DNA of 64,000 bases from Bos javanicus (Eukaryota; Chordata; Mammalia; Artiodactyla; Bovidae). Within the stretch, counting starts at the first letter, position 1; each line of letters starts with the position of its first letter. The DNA lies in assembly GCF_032452875.1 (NCBI RefSeq), contig NC_083882.1, forward strand, positions 32,170,001-32,234,000. The letters run 5' to 3'. The position numbers were made by a program, and so were the translations under genes. Below the pieces are notes generated by a model, which saw only the letters and a program-made list of their open reading frames with translations, was not told the DNA's origin and made no database searches. This document shows positions 43,484 through 52,971 of the stretch, in pieces.

Positions 43484-43629
43484 TTTTTCTTTTAGAAAAA
43501 TTTATTTTTTTGTCTGTGCTAAGTCTCAGTTGTGACATGTGGGATCTAGTTCCCTGACCAGGAATCAAATGCGTGCCCCCTGCATTGGAAGTGCAGAGTG
43601 TTAAACACCGGACCACCGGGAAAGGTCCC
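43484..43629 (-). mobile_element. CHR-type SINE, antisense
   Basis: A T-rich start, then gacatgtgggatctagttcc, ctgaccaggaatcaaatgcg and acaccggaccaccgggaaag. An antisense CHR head. Confidence 0.8.
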
Positions 43630-43755
43630 CCCTTGTTATTTTAAGACAGATATTCGTTAGAGAAATCCTTTTGTTATAAAAGTAAGTATATCTAGCAAAT
43701 CATGTCAGTTTTGACCTGGAAAAAAAGCACAACTAGAGATACCCTATCTAGAATA

Positions 43756-43900
43756 CTGCTGCTTCTGCTGCTGCTGCTGCTAAGTCGCTTCAGTCGTGTC
43801 CAACTCTGTGCGACCCCATAGACGGCAGCCCACCAGGTTACCCCGTCCCTGGGATTCTCCAGGCAAGAACACTGGAGTGGGTTGCCATTTCCTTAGACAA
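43756..43900 (-). mobile_element. BOV-A2 monomer, antisense
   Basis: A (CTG)n start, then ctaagtcgcttcagtcgtgt and gtgcgaccccatagacggca, to actggagtgggttgccattt. Confidence 0.87.
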
Positions 43901-43950
43901 GGCTAAGTAACATTTGACAGTCAGTTTCTAGCTGGAGAATTGGGCGTGAC

Positions 43951-44029
43951 CTGCTGCTAAGTCGCTTCAGTCGTGTCCGACTCTGTGCGACCCCCTAGAC
44001 GGCAGCCCACCAGGCTTCCCCGTCCCTGG
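43951..44029 (-). mobile_element. BOV-A2 fragment, antisense
   Basis: This second antisense copy starts 50 bases after the first (ctgctgctaagtcgcttcag) and stops after cttccccgtccctggg. It shares the same agacggcagcccaccagg variant, so it may be a partial local duplication of the neighbour. Confidence 0.82.
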
Positions 44030-44431
44030 GCATGACCTGATCCTATAGCAAAAGACCTTGTTTGCAGAGCTATTGAAATTTGAACATAAGTACTGGAGGC
44101 CAGTTGGAAGAACTTCAAGTCTCGCAGAGGACACCTGAAGACTTTCTGTACAAATGCAGACTACTTAAAAACATTTCATGTGGATCTTTTGGGGTTTATA
44201 TCTCATATGTTGTACATCTGGAAGTGTATCAGTAAGACTTTCTGACTTTTGAGTCTTGGTTTTCCTTCTGACTGACTTGCTTAAATCATATTTGAAATGC
44301 ATCTCCAGTGACTTAGAAAATAAGTACCATGAAATCATTTCATTTCTCTGAGTGATGTGAGAGAAATGCTGGGTAACACTGAGAGAGGGATAGCTTTCAC
44401 ATCTACTTAAGTTGGCACTGACTTCTTTCTT

Positions 44432-44730
44432 TCAAAAGTTTCATTGAATTATAGTTGATTTACAATGTTGTGTTAGTTTCAGGCGTACAGCAAAGTGATT
44501 CAGTCATACATACATACATAGATATATACCTGTATGTACTCTTTTAGATTCTTTTCCCTTTTTGGCACTGAGTATAGTTCTCCATGCTATACAATAGTTC
44601 CTTGTAGGTTGATGATGGACAGGGAGGCCTGGTGTGCTGCAGTCCATGGGGCCACAAAGAGTTGGACACGACTGAGTGACTGAACTGAACTGAGATTACC
44701 TGTTTATATATAGCTCTGATTTCTAACTGC
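44432..44730 (-). mobile_element. Artiodactyl L1 3' UTR, antisense, split by a BovB tail
   Basis: Antisense L1 3' UTR: ttatagttgatttacaatgt, gtagttccttgtaggtt-like words and ctccatgctatacaatagtt. It probably resumes with ctgtttatatatagctctga after the BovB-derived insert. Confidence 0.7.
44610..44697 (+). mobile_element. BovB 3' tail, sense, nested in L1
   Basis: Only the last 88 or so bases of BovB are present (gatggacagggaggcctggt to gactgaactgaactgag). Confidence 0.85.
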
Positions 44731-44987
44731 TGTTCTCTGAGAGTCTCAGAAGGGTTTTTTTTTTCCTTAGTATCTTTCTCTTTTCTCCCACGAGTGGCGT
44801 TTACATGGTTCAGATGATCATGTCCATCTGGGGCGAGGGTGGGGGCAGCCTGGCTGTGGCTCTGGTCCCCTTTGGGCCAAGTCTCCTTGCTTTGTGCCAA
44901 CTGCAGCGTGGGCACAGGAAGCCTCGGCCTTTAGAGGGAGACTGGGGGGCATATCACGTGATGACAGCAGCTGAACTTGTGTTGCAG

Positions 44988-45105
44988 CTCTCCCAGGGCT
45001 GCTCCCTCCACCTGGCCCAGCGGCTCAGCCAGCTGCTGAGCCTCCAGCTTCGGCGGATGCCCATCCTGTCCAAGGAGTCAGCGCCCGGGCTCATCATCGC
45101 CACCG
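44988..45105 (+). CDS. SORL1: SORL1 exon (probably exon 10), residues 469-508 (split G508)
   Basis: 118 bases: 39 codons plus G of the G508 codon. The acceptor is gtgttgcag and the donor gtgagt. It encodes LSQGCSLHLAQRLSQLLSLQ and on to KESAPGLIIAT. C473 probably pairs with C467 (inference from sortilin-type propellers). One difference from remembered human is N487S. The exon is GC-rich compared with its neighbours. It is asymmetric (0 to 1) and balances the next exon. Translation through the following short intron meets a stop at 45231-45233. Confidence 0.96.
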
Positions 45106-45315
45106 GTGAGTTGGCTTTGCCTGTCGTCACTGATGGGTTTAGCTGCTGGCTTACGTGCAGCTGCATACACAGGGACCCCTGCCACCTAGGGCAGCCCTGT
45201 CTGTTCGTGGTCCTGAGATGTCCTGGTTGCTAGAGGACTCAGCAGTTCTGGTTGGGCCAGGTGATAAACTGATGTATTCTTGACCTTAGGAATAATTGCT
45301 CTTCTTGCATTTTAG
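45106..45315 (+). other. SORL1: SORL1 intron 10 (210 bp)
   Basis: GT-AG intron (gtgagt ... gcattttag), the shortest in the window and repeat-free. Read in frame from the preceding exon it stays open until a tag at 45231-45233, so retention would truncate the receptor inside the propeller. Confidence 0.92.
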
Positions 45316-45389
45316 GTTCGGTGGGGAAGAACCTGGCGAGCAAGACGAACGTATATATCTCCAGCAGTGCTGGAGCCCGGTGGCGAGAG
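45316..45389 (+). CDS. SORL1: SORL1 exon (probably exon 11), residues 508-532
   Basis: 74 bases: GT completing G508 and 24 codons to E532. The acceptor is gcattttag. The donor gtcagc is weaker than consensus. It encodes [10 protein letters not shown] and the degenerate fourth Asp-box [12 protein letters not shown], where the Asp position is Ser and the Thr position is Arg, as in human. G511 (human variant G511R, reported to lose amyloid-beta binding) and A528 (human A528T) carry the reference residues. Asymmetric (1 to 0); exons 10 and 11 together are 192 bases, in frame. Confidence 0.95.
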
Positions 45390-46432
45390 GTCAGCTCCCT
45401 CATCCCACACCCCTGTTCTTGTTAGTGTGAGGACATGGGCCCTGTCTTAATGTGTCAGGGACACACATGACCTATGGTGGGGGGCCCACAAAGCCAAGTG
45501 TGGTTATGAAATTCAGAGAGATACCAGGAGCCACACACAGGGTCAGCTGCACAGATTTGTTATCACACTCCATAATGTGGGCTTGTGATTTTGCTAAAAA
45601 TGTTACTTTGAATCAAAAACAGACTTAAAAAAACAACTGTGAATTTGTGTAAACATTCCAAGATGACAAGTTCCATGAGGATAAAGTGGCGTCTATTTTG
45701 TCACTTCTTTACTCCTGGGACTAGCAGCATCCATTATGGACACCGGGTGCTCAGGAAGGGTCTGCTGAATCCATCAGCAAATTGTAATGTGGTGGTGTCC
45801 TGTCTGAACCTCGTTACTTACTTTTCTTTGCGTGCTATTGAAGGTTTGAGTCAAGCCCGTCCCCCTATCACTGGGTCCTTCATCTCATCCTGTGCTATGG
45901 CACATTCTGTGCTGTGGAGGGAAGCTGTGTCTGCCTAATGTTCGTATGACTAAACTTGGATCCTCAGCAATCGATTATACCGGTTCTGAAGGGCTAGTAC
46001 TCTAGTCCCCAAATGCTAATTCAGCCTTGGACATTAGAGAATTTCCAAACTTGTAAAACAAAGAAGTGTTTTTTCCCTCACCAGGGATACAGGCATCTGG
46101 TCTTGTTCTGTAGGTGCCACTGTTAGTGATGCTCTGCTGTGCGTGCGGGGAGCTGCTGGGGTAGAACCCTCCAGATCTCCTGCCAGCCGGGCGTGACCTC
46201 AGGAAGGCTGAGGGGTTGTCAGCAGAGCCAGCAGGCAGCTCCCATCCTCACAGTGCCCTTCCTGGGAATGCGACTTGTGCACTTTCATAGAGAAATGCTC
46301 CTTACGTGAAGCAGTAGTCATACCCAACATTTATTTGGGTCTTTGCAGTTTACAGAGGCCTGTCACGTACCTTACCTCATTTGGGGTAGGGCTCACCATT
46401 CCTCCAGCTGAGAGATGTAGGACCCAGACATG

Positions 46433-46434
46433 GT

Positions 46435-46485
<51 letters not shown>

Positions 46486-46512
46486 TGAGAGAAAGAGAAA
46501 GAGAGACAGAGA
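46433..46512. repeat. (GT)n(GA)n compound microsatellite
   Basis: About 13 GT units (46433-46459) pass straight into about 13 GA units (to 46485), followed by a degenerate GA/AAAG tract to about 46512. The GA part is pure purine on the + strand. Confidence 0.93.
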
Positions 46513-47183
46513 TACAGCTCAACAGCATGGTAGAGAACATAATTTTGTATTTGGATGAAGGAGACTGTTAAGTCCAGAGTAGTAAAAAACCGTGTGAACA
46601 ATTTGGAATTTTGGGGGCATCCTTGTCCCGCCCCCATGGGAACGATTAAGCAGTGGTTTTCCTCTTCCCTGGAGCCGGACATTCCTTTTGAAATTGGGTG
46701 TTCTTTCCTCTGCAGATAGGCTTGTGGTTGGTTTGTACCTTCTGATGTTGGTGTAATCTGGAATTTGAACATCTGCAAGCGATTTCCTTCTGGGGAGAAA
46801 GCGGTGTCTTGTTCCTCCTGCAGGGAAGTGGGGTCATCTGGCTGATGTGGGCGCAGCTGTCAGTGCCTCCCGCCGGGCACACTCCCCGCCTGCCAAGAGG
46901 TGGCCATCCCACAGGAGACCATAGTTTTGGAACTAGCAGAAAACTAACGAGGGGATGAAAAAATTGAGAGGGTCTGTGTGAGGGGGCATCTGAGTCCCCA
47001 TGGGCAGCCTTCTCTTAAGAGGGACAGTCTCTACTGTGTGAAGGGGATCGATGGTGGCCTGCGAAGAAGAAATGGGATGCAGTTGACAGATGCTGCCTAG
47101 AAAACTGATGACTAGAATTCTTGTTTCCCTTCTGTTCATACTACTAATTAAGTGGGCAAATCCTCAGATTCATAGAGGTCCTT

Positions 47184-48612
47184 AAAAAACAACAACAATA
47201 ACTTTATTGAGGCATATAGAGGTACAATAAACTGCACATATTTGAAGTATATAATCTGACCAGAATTGATCACCCTCACTCCGTCGTCACCAACACACCA
47301 CAATTAAGACCCCTTCATCGCCCCACCAAAGTATCTTGTCTCTTTTGTGATTCATCCCTCTCTCTACCCTCATCCCTCCAGATTATTAACATTTTCTGGA
47401 ATTCTGTATAAATGGACTCATACACTGTGCAGTCTTTTGGCCTGGCTGCTAGCTCTCATTGTGAGGATTTTGAGGTTCTTTCATGTTGTTTCATTCATCA
47501 GCGGTTCTTTCCTTTTTCATTGTTGATTAGTATCCCATTGTGGGGATATTCCACAATTTCTTTATCTATTTGTCAGTTGATGGATGTTCTTGTTTCTACT
47601 GATTACAATGTAGTTGTTACAAACATTTAATTACATGTTTTTTAAATTAAATGTATAATTGTATACATATATATTTATGTATATAAATATATACATATTT
47701 GTATATATAATTTTTATATTATATATATTTAATATATATTTATATATATTTAATTTCTCATGGGTAGATATTGCAGGAAGGAAAGAGTGGGCAACCTAAT
47801 TAGTATATGTCTAACTTTTAAAGGAATTACTAAATTGTTTTAAAATGTCAAATTGTATTCCAAAGTGGATGTGCCATTTCACATTTCCACCAGCAGTGTG
47901 TGTTCTGATTGCTTCAGATGCTTGCCAACACTTGATAAGGTCAGCATTTTAAATTTTACACATTTTAATAAGTGCATTTGATATCTTATTGTAGTTTTAA
48001 TTGGCATTTCTTTGACTAATGATGTTGAACTTCTTTTCATGTGCTCATTGGCCATTTAAAAATATTTTTTGAAGTGTCTGTTCAGATATTTTACCTGTTT
48101 TAAAAAATTAGGTTGTCTTATTGAGCTGTAAGAGGTTTTTCTGAAAAAAACATATTCTGGATTTAAGTCTTTTTATGTGTGTTATAAATATTTTCTCAGC
48201 CTGTGGCTTGTTTTTTTAAAATTTTCTTCATGGTGTCTTTTGAAGAGTAGATGTTTTTACTTTTGATGAAGTCTAATTTATCAGTTCTTTTCTTCAGTGT
48301 TTTATGCTCTTTGTTGTTCTGAGAGATGTTTGTCCTTTCCACAGTTGCAGAGATTCTCCCTTATTTATTCTTTTGCAGGTTTTATAGTTTTAGGGTTTTG
48401 GTTTATGATCTATTTTGAGTTAATTTGTGTATCTGGTATGAGAGAAGGGTTGATACTCATTTTTCCTTATAGACATTCAGTTGGTCCAGTATGCCCTGTT
48501 GGAAAGACTTTTCTTTCCTCCACTGAATTGCCTTGGTGCCTGTTTGAAAATCAATTGGCCACATATGTGTGAGTCTAATTTAAGGCTTTCTGTTCTACTC
48601 CATTGAGCAATA
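47184..48612 (-). mobile_element. Old L1 (ORF2 end and 3' UTR), antisense
   Basis: Antisense L1 in consensus order: actttattgaggcatataga, acaataaactgcacatattt, ctagctctcattgtgaggat, ttccaccagcagtgtgtgtt, attggcatttctttgactaa and gcctgtttgaaaatcaattg. The AT-rich tract 47640-47757 lies inside it. Heavily mutated. Confidence 0.8.
47640..47757. repeat. AT-rich low-complexity tract
   Basis: Almost pure A/T with overlapping tatata and tatttatata words, embedded in the old L1. Confidence 0.85.
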
Positions 48613-48815
48613 AAACATTTTAAAACTAAAGTATGTACTGTTTTATTTATACATAATGCTATTGTACACTTACTAGACTGTAGTTTAGTGCAAACATGAC
48701 TTTAATAAGCACTGAGAAACCAAAACGCTATGTGATTTGCTTCACGGTGGTTTGTGTCTCTGTGGTGGTCTGGAACTGGACCTACAGTTTCTCCGAGGTG
48801 CCTCTGTGCTTTGAA
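48613..48815. mobile_element. Tigger-like DNA transposon end
   Basis: It resembles the terminal part of mammalian Tigger elements: ctgagaaaccaaaacgctat, ggtggtctggaactggacct and tttctccgaggtgcctctg. It sits between two L1 blocks. The left end is not resolved, and no transposase coding remains. Confidence 0.5.
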
Positions 48816-50110
48816 GACGTACTGTCTTCTGATGTGAGATCTATACTCATTGGTTATCATTTTCGTGTATGTATCATGTCGTTTTTCTTAAGATACTTTG
48901 ATATTGTTTTCTTATCTTTGGTTTTCAGCAGTTTTGTTATGATGTTTCTAGGTATAATTTTCTTTGTGCTTAGTGTTTTGGGGGACACTTATATTGAATC
49001 TATAAAATTTATCTCTTTCATCAAATTTGGGAAATTTTCGGCCATTATTTTTTTCAAATATTTTTTCTGCTTCAGTTCCTTTCTCCTGTTCATCTTGGCC
49101 TCCAGTTATACCTGTTAGACCTTTTGTCCCACAAGTCTCTGGGGCTTTTCTCTTTTAAGTCTTTTATTCTGCACATTCTTTAGAATAGATCATTTTTACT
49201 GCTGTATATTCATGTTTAAATTCACGAATTCCTTTGTCATTTCTATTCTGTCACTGAGCCCATCAGTGACTTTCCTATTTCAAACATTTTATTTTCCTGT
49301 TCTAGAATTCTTTCCTTTTTTTTTTTTTTTTTTAAAGTAGTTTCCACTTCTCTGGGAAGAATTCTTGTCTTTTGCTCATTTCAGGTTTGTTTTCCTTTAC
49401 ATTCTGAAACACAGTTATAAGTGTTTTATAGCATTTGGTAATTCCAGTCTTTGGATTATCTTGAGCTTGGCACCCATTGATTGTCTTTTCCCTGGAGGAT
49501 TGGAGACATTTTCCTGATCTGTATGTATGTTGAGTGAGTTTTGGATTGTATCCAGGACACGACGTGAAGTCTTCTGGAGGATGTGGCAGTTTTTGTTTTA
49601 GCATGCAATGAACCTGTTCAGTGCGGACTGTAAGTTCTGTCTTGCATTCTGTGGAAACCTCGATTCAGGTGCTGAGTCTTCTCTGTGCTGGTTTGGGTCT
49701 GTCCCACACACGTACAGCTTAGGGGTCAAGCTGAAATCTGTCTGAGTCTATATACAGAATTAGAAGGTTTACTTCCTCAAACTCCCCTCTCTGGGATTCC
49801 ATCTACATTTTTCTGTAGGAAAATTGCAGGAGCTTATTTTCTTGTCTACTTAAGCAGAAAATTTCTATAAAACTTTAGCCACCTGCCTGGGCTTGCAGTA
49901 TCCTAGGTTGGGGCATTCCCTTGGGGCAAAGGTGTACCAGGAAGCCTCAGTCATTTGGGTAGCTTCTCCAGGTTTTTAGTCCCCTTCACAAGCTGCCTGA
50001 GTTTGTTTACTTTTCAGCATCCTCAGGTAGCTATCTTTTTGTGTTTTGTCCAAAGGTTTTTATTTGTAATTAGTAGGAAAGATGGGCTGTAGTGGGCTTA
50101 TTCTGTCACA
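48816..50110 (-). mobile_element. Old L1-type 3' region, antisense
   Basis: Words matching an old mammalian L1 3' region in antisense: atctttggttttcagcagtt, ttcatcaaatttgggaaatt, ttttcggccattattttttt and ttagcatgcaatgaacctgt. It includes a T-tract at 49317-49334. The subfamily and right edge are uncertain. Confidence 0.6.
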
Positions 50111-50147
50111 ATAGAACCCGAATTCCAGTTGGTTAATGGTTTGTTCT

Positions 50148-50331
50148 GGGGGTGCTGTGCTGGGTCTCATTGAGGTGCCCAGACTCTAGAGTGTGCAGGC
50201 TCAGTAGTTGTGGTGCGTGGGCTTAGTTGCCCCTCAGCATGTAGGATCTTAGTTCCCTGATCAGGGATCCAACCTGTGTCCTCTGCATTGGAAGGCAGAT
50301 CCTTAACCACTGGACCATCAGAGAAGTCCCT
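50148..50331 (-). mobile_element. CHR-type SINE, antisense
   Basis: The body caggctcagtagttgtggtg is followed by the antisense head gatcttagttccctgatcag ... accactggaccatcagagaa. Confidence 0.85.
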
Positions 50332-50454
50332 AGTTGGTTATTTTTAATCACAGCTTGGTGACAGTCAGAGATTTGAGTTTGATTCCTACCTTTGCAGTTT
50401 ACAGTCTGCCACTTTTAGTAGAAACTCCAGTTTTATCATTTGGCAAAAAAAAAT

Positions 50455-50718
50455 TGGGGACTTCTCTCATGGTCTGCTGGTTAAGAATCCACCGTCCAAT
50501 GCAGGGCACCCAGGTTCAATCCCTGGTCTGGGAAGATTCCATATGCCTTGGGGCAACTTAAGCCTGTGCAGCACAGCTGTTGAGCCCACATGCCACCCCA
50601 ATGAGAAGCCCACCCACCACAACTAGAGAGTGGCCCCACCACTCACCACAGCTAGAGAAAGCCCACGTGCAACAACGGAGACCCAGTGCAGCTGGGTATA
50701 TATAAATGAAATTTAAAA
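50455..50718 (+). mobile_element. CHR-type SINE, sense, upstream of exon 12
   Basis: The head ggggacttctctcatggtct, then ttcaatccctggtctgggaa and a long body (cacaactagagagtggcccc, gtgcaacaacggagaccca), ending in an A-rich tail about 210 bases before exon 12. It faces the antisense copy at 50148-50331. Confidence 0.85.
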
Positions 50719-50929
50719 ATTGGGATGTGAGTACTTGCTCTGTTCCTCTCTGGGGCTGTGTGGAGCAGGTGAGATAATGGCTGTGAAGTGCTCTGGGAAT
50801 GGGAATTTGTACCCAGGTGGGGACATCCCTGCTGTGTGTGCCTGTGCATGTGTGCAAGGTGTGCACTGTTTCTTCCTGGCCACCTCCCTGGCAGTGGCAT
50901 GAGCACTGACTGTCTGTCTCTCTCTTCAG

Positions 50930-51018
50930 GCTCTGCCCGGACCTCACTACTACACGTGGGGGGACCATGGCGGCATCATCATGGCCATTGCCCAGGGCAT
51001 GGAAACCAACGAGCTGAA
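50930..51018 (+). CDS. SORL1: SORL1 exon (probably exon 12), residues 533-562 (split K562)
   Basis: 89 bases: 29 codons plus AA of the K562 codon. The acceptor is tctcttcag and the donor gtaagt. It encodes ALPGPHYYTWGDHGGIIMAI and AQGMETNEL. The HYYTWGDHGG block is a hallmark propeller strand in the Vps10p family. One difference from remembered human is T550M. No sequon or cysteine. Asymmetric (0 to 2). Confidence 0.96.
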
Positions 51019-51193
51019 GTAAGTGTCTCCATGGAGCCTTAAAAAAATGTTATTGAAATACAGTTGATTGATTTACAGTGTTGTGTTAGTTTCAGGTGTA
51101 CAGCAGAGTGGTCAGTTATACGTGTATACATATATATAAATCTATATAAATTCTTTTTTATATTCTCTTTCATTGTAGGTTATTATAAAATAG

Positions 51194-51673
51194 TACAGTA
51201 AGGCCCCTACATATGAATAAGTTGCACATTCTGAGAGCAATTTGTTCCTAAGTCCAGCAAAGTTAGCCTCAGTATACCCAACTAACACAATCGTCTATAT
51301 AGCACTGTATTGTAATAGGTCTATAACACTTTTCCTACAAATAATACATAAAAAGCAAACACAAAAATGAAGAAAACATTTTAAGTCTTACAGTTTAGTA
51401 CCTTGAAAAGTACAATAGTACAGCACAACAGCTGTCATACAGGGGCTGGCATCGAGTGAGCAGGCAAGAAGAGTTACCGACTGGAGGAGGGAGAGGAGGT
51501 GGGAGATGGTGGAGCTGAAGGATCATCAGCAATAGGAGACGGAGGGCAAGCCGCAATTTCATTCATGCTTGACGTTGATGGCTCAGGTTCTGGTTCCTTG
51601 CTGGAACCACGTGCATTTTCACATCTTTGAAAGTTCACGACTTGAAGGTTTGTATGTAGGGGACTTAACTATG
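51194..51673 (-). mobile_element. Tigger-type DNA transposon with transposase C-terminal relic
   Basis: About 476 bases bounded by an inverted repeat: cagtaaggcccctacata at the left (51196) and gggacttaact at the right (to about 51670). The terminal 18 bases match in about 13 positions. A TA precedes the left end; the right TA is mutated or shifted by one or two bases. On the - strand about 51565-51470 reads like the acidic/Ser-Pro-rich end of a Tigger (pogo) transposase. It interrupts an L1, so it inserted later than that L1. Confidence 0.7.
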
Positions 51674-51902
51674 TAGTTGCCTGTGCTATGCCGTAGGTCC
51701 TTGTTGTTTATTTTATGCAAAGTAGTGTGTGTATTTTAATCCCAAAGTCCTAATTTATCCCTTCTCCTGCTTTGGGAACTATAAATTTGTTTTCTGTGTC
51801 TGTGAGTCGGTTTCTGTCTTGTAAATAAGTTCATTGGTATCATTTTTAGATTCTAGGTATAAGTGATATCATACAATATTTATCTCTCTCTCTTTGGCTT
51901 AT

Positions 51903-52971
51903 TTCAGTTCAGTTCAGTCACTCAGTCGTGTCCGACTCTTTGCGACCCCATGAATCACAGCACATCAGGCCTCCCTGTCCATCACCAACTCCCAGAGTTC
52001 ACTTAAACTCAGGTCCATCGAGTCAGTGACGCCATCCAGCCATCTCATCCTCTGTTGTCCCCTTCTCCTCCTGCCCCCAATTCCTCCCGGCATCAGGGTC
52101 TTTTCCAGTGAGTCAACTCTTCGCATGAGGTGGCCAAAGTACTGGAGTTTCAGCTTTAGCATCAGTCCTTCCAAAGAACACCTAGGACTGATCTCCTTTA
52201 GAATGGACCGGTTGGATCTCCTTGCAGTCCAAGGGACTCTCAAGAGTCTTCTCCAACACCACAGTTCAAAAGCATCAATTCTTCGGCACTCAGCTTTCTT
52301 CACAGTCCAACTCTCACATCCATACATGACCACTGGAAAAACCATAGCCTTGACTAGACGTACCTTTGTTGGCAAAGTAATGTCTCTGCTTTTAAATATG
52401 GTATCTAGGTTGGTCATAACCTTCCTTCCAAGGAGTGTTTTTTAATTTCATGGCTGCAGTCACCATCTGTAGTGATTTTGGAGCCCCCAAAAATAAAGTC
52501 TGACACTGTTTCCACTGTTTCCCCATCTATAGTGATGGGACCAGATGCCATGATCTTAGTTTTCTGAATGTTGAGCTTTAGGTCAACTTTTCCACTCTCC
52601 TCTTTCACTTTCATCAAGAGGCTTTTGAGTTCCTCTTCACTTTCTGCCATAAGGGTGGTGTCATCTGCATATCTGAGGTTATTGATACTTCTCTTGGCAA
52701 TCTTGATTCCAGCTTGTGCTTCCAGCCCAGTGTTTCTCATGATATACTCTGCATAGAAGTTAAATAAGCAGGGTGACAATATACAGCCTTGACGAACTCC
52801 TTTTCCTATTTGGAACCAGTCTGTTGTTCCATGTCCAGTTCTAACTGTTGCTTCCTGACCTGCATACAGGTTTCTCAAGAGGCAGGTCAGGTGGTCTGGT
52901 ATTCCCATCTCTTTCAGAATTTTTCACAGTTTATTGTGATCCACACAGTCAAAGGCTTTGGCATAGTCAAT
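51903..52971 (-). mobile_element. BovB, antisense, nested in L1
   Basis: A 5'-truncated BovB. On the - strand 52908-52414 encodes the central reverse transcriptase (GIPDHLTCLL, QGCILSPCLF, YADD intact). 52417-51965 encodes the C-terminal part nearly to the end of the protein. One frameshift lies at about 52415-52440. The flanks ttatttca and ttacttca are consistent with a target duplication in the L1 sequence. This is the least damaged BovB coding relic in the window. Confidence 0.94.

Larger units (their letters stand above)
42443..44987 (+). other. SORL1: SORL1 intron 9 (2545 bp)
   Basis: GT-AG intron (gtatag ... gtgttgcag). It holds BOV-A2 sense (42872-43042) and antisense (43756-43900 and 43951-44029), CHR (43484-43629) and an L1 (44432-44730) with a nested BovB tail (44610-44697). 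I see nothing else in 42443-42859, 43055-43483 or 44030-44431. Confidence 0.87.
45390..50929 (+). other. SORL1: SORL1 intron 11 (5540 bp)
   Basis: GT-AG intron (gtcagc ... tctcttcag). It holds a GT/GA microsatellite (46433-46512), old L1 sequence (47184-48612 and 48816-50110) around a Tigger-like end (48613-48815), and two CHR SINEs facing opposite ways (50148-50331 and 50455-50718). I see nothing recognisable in 45390-46430, 46513-47183 or 50719-50929. Confidence 0.85.

Noticed and set aside
44805..45233. 142-codon plus-strand frame treated as a separate gene
   Set aside because: It is exon 10 of SORL1 read through both flanking introns; the splice sites and phase fit the SORL1 frame exactly.
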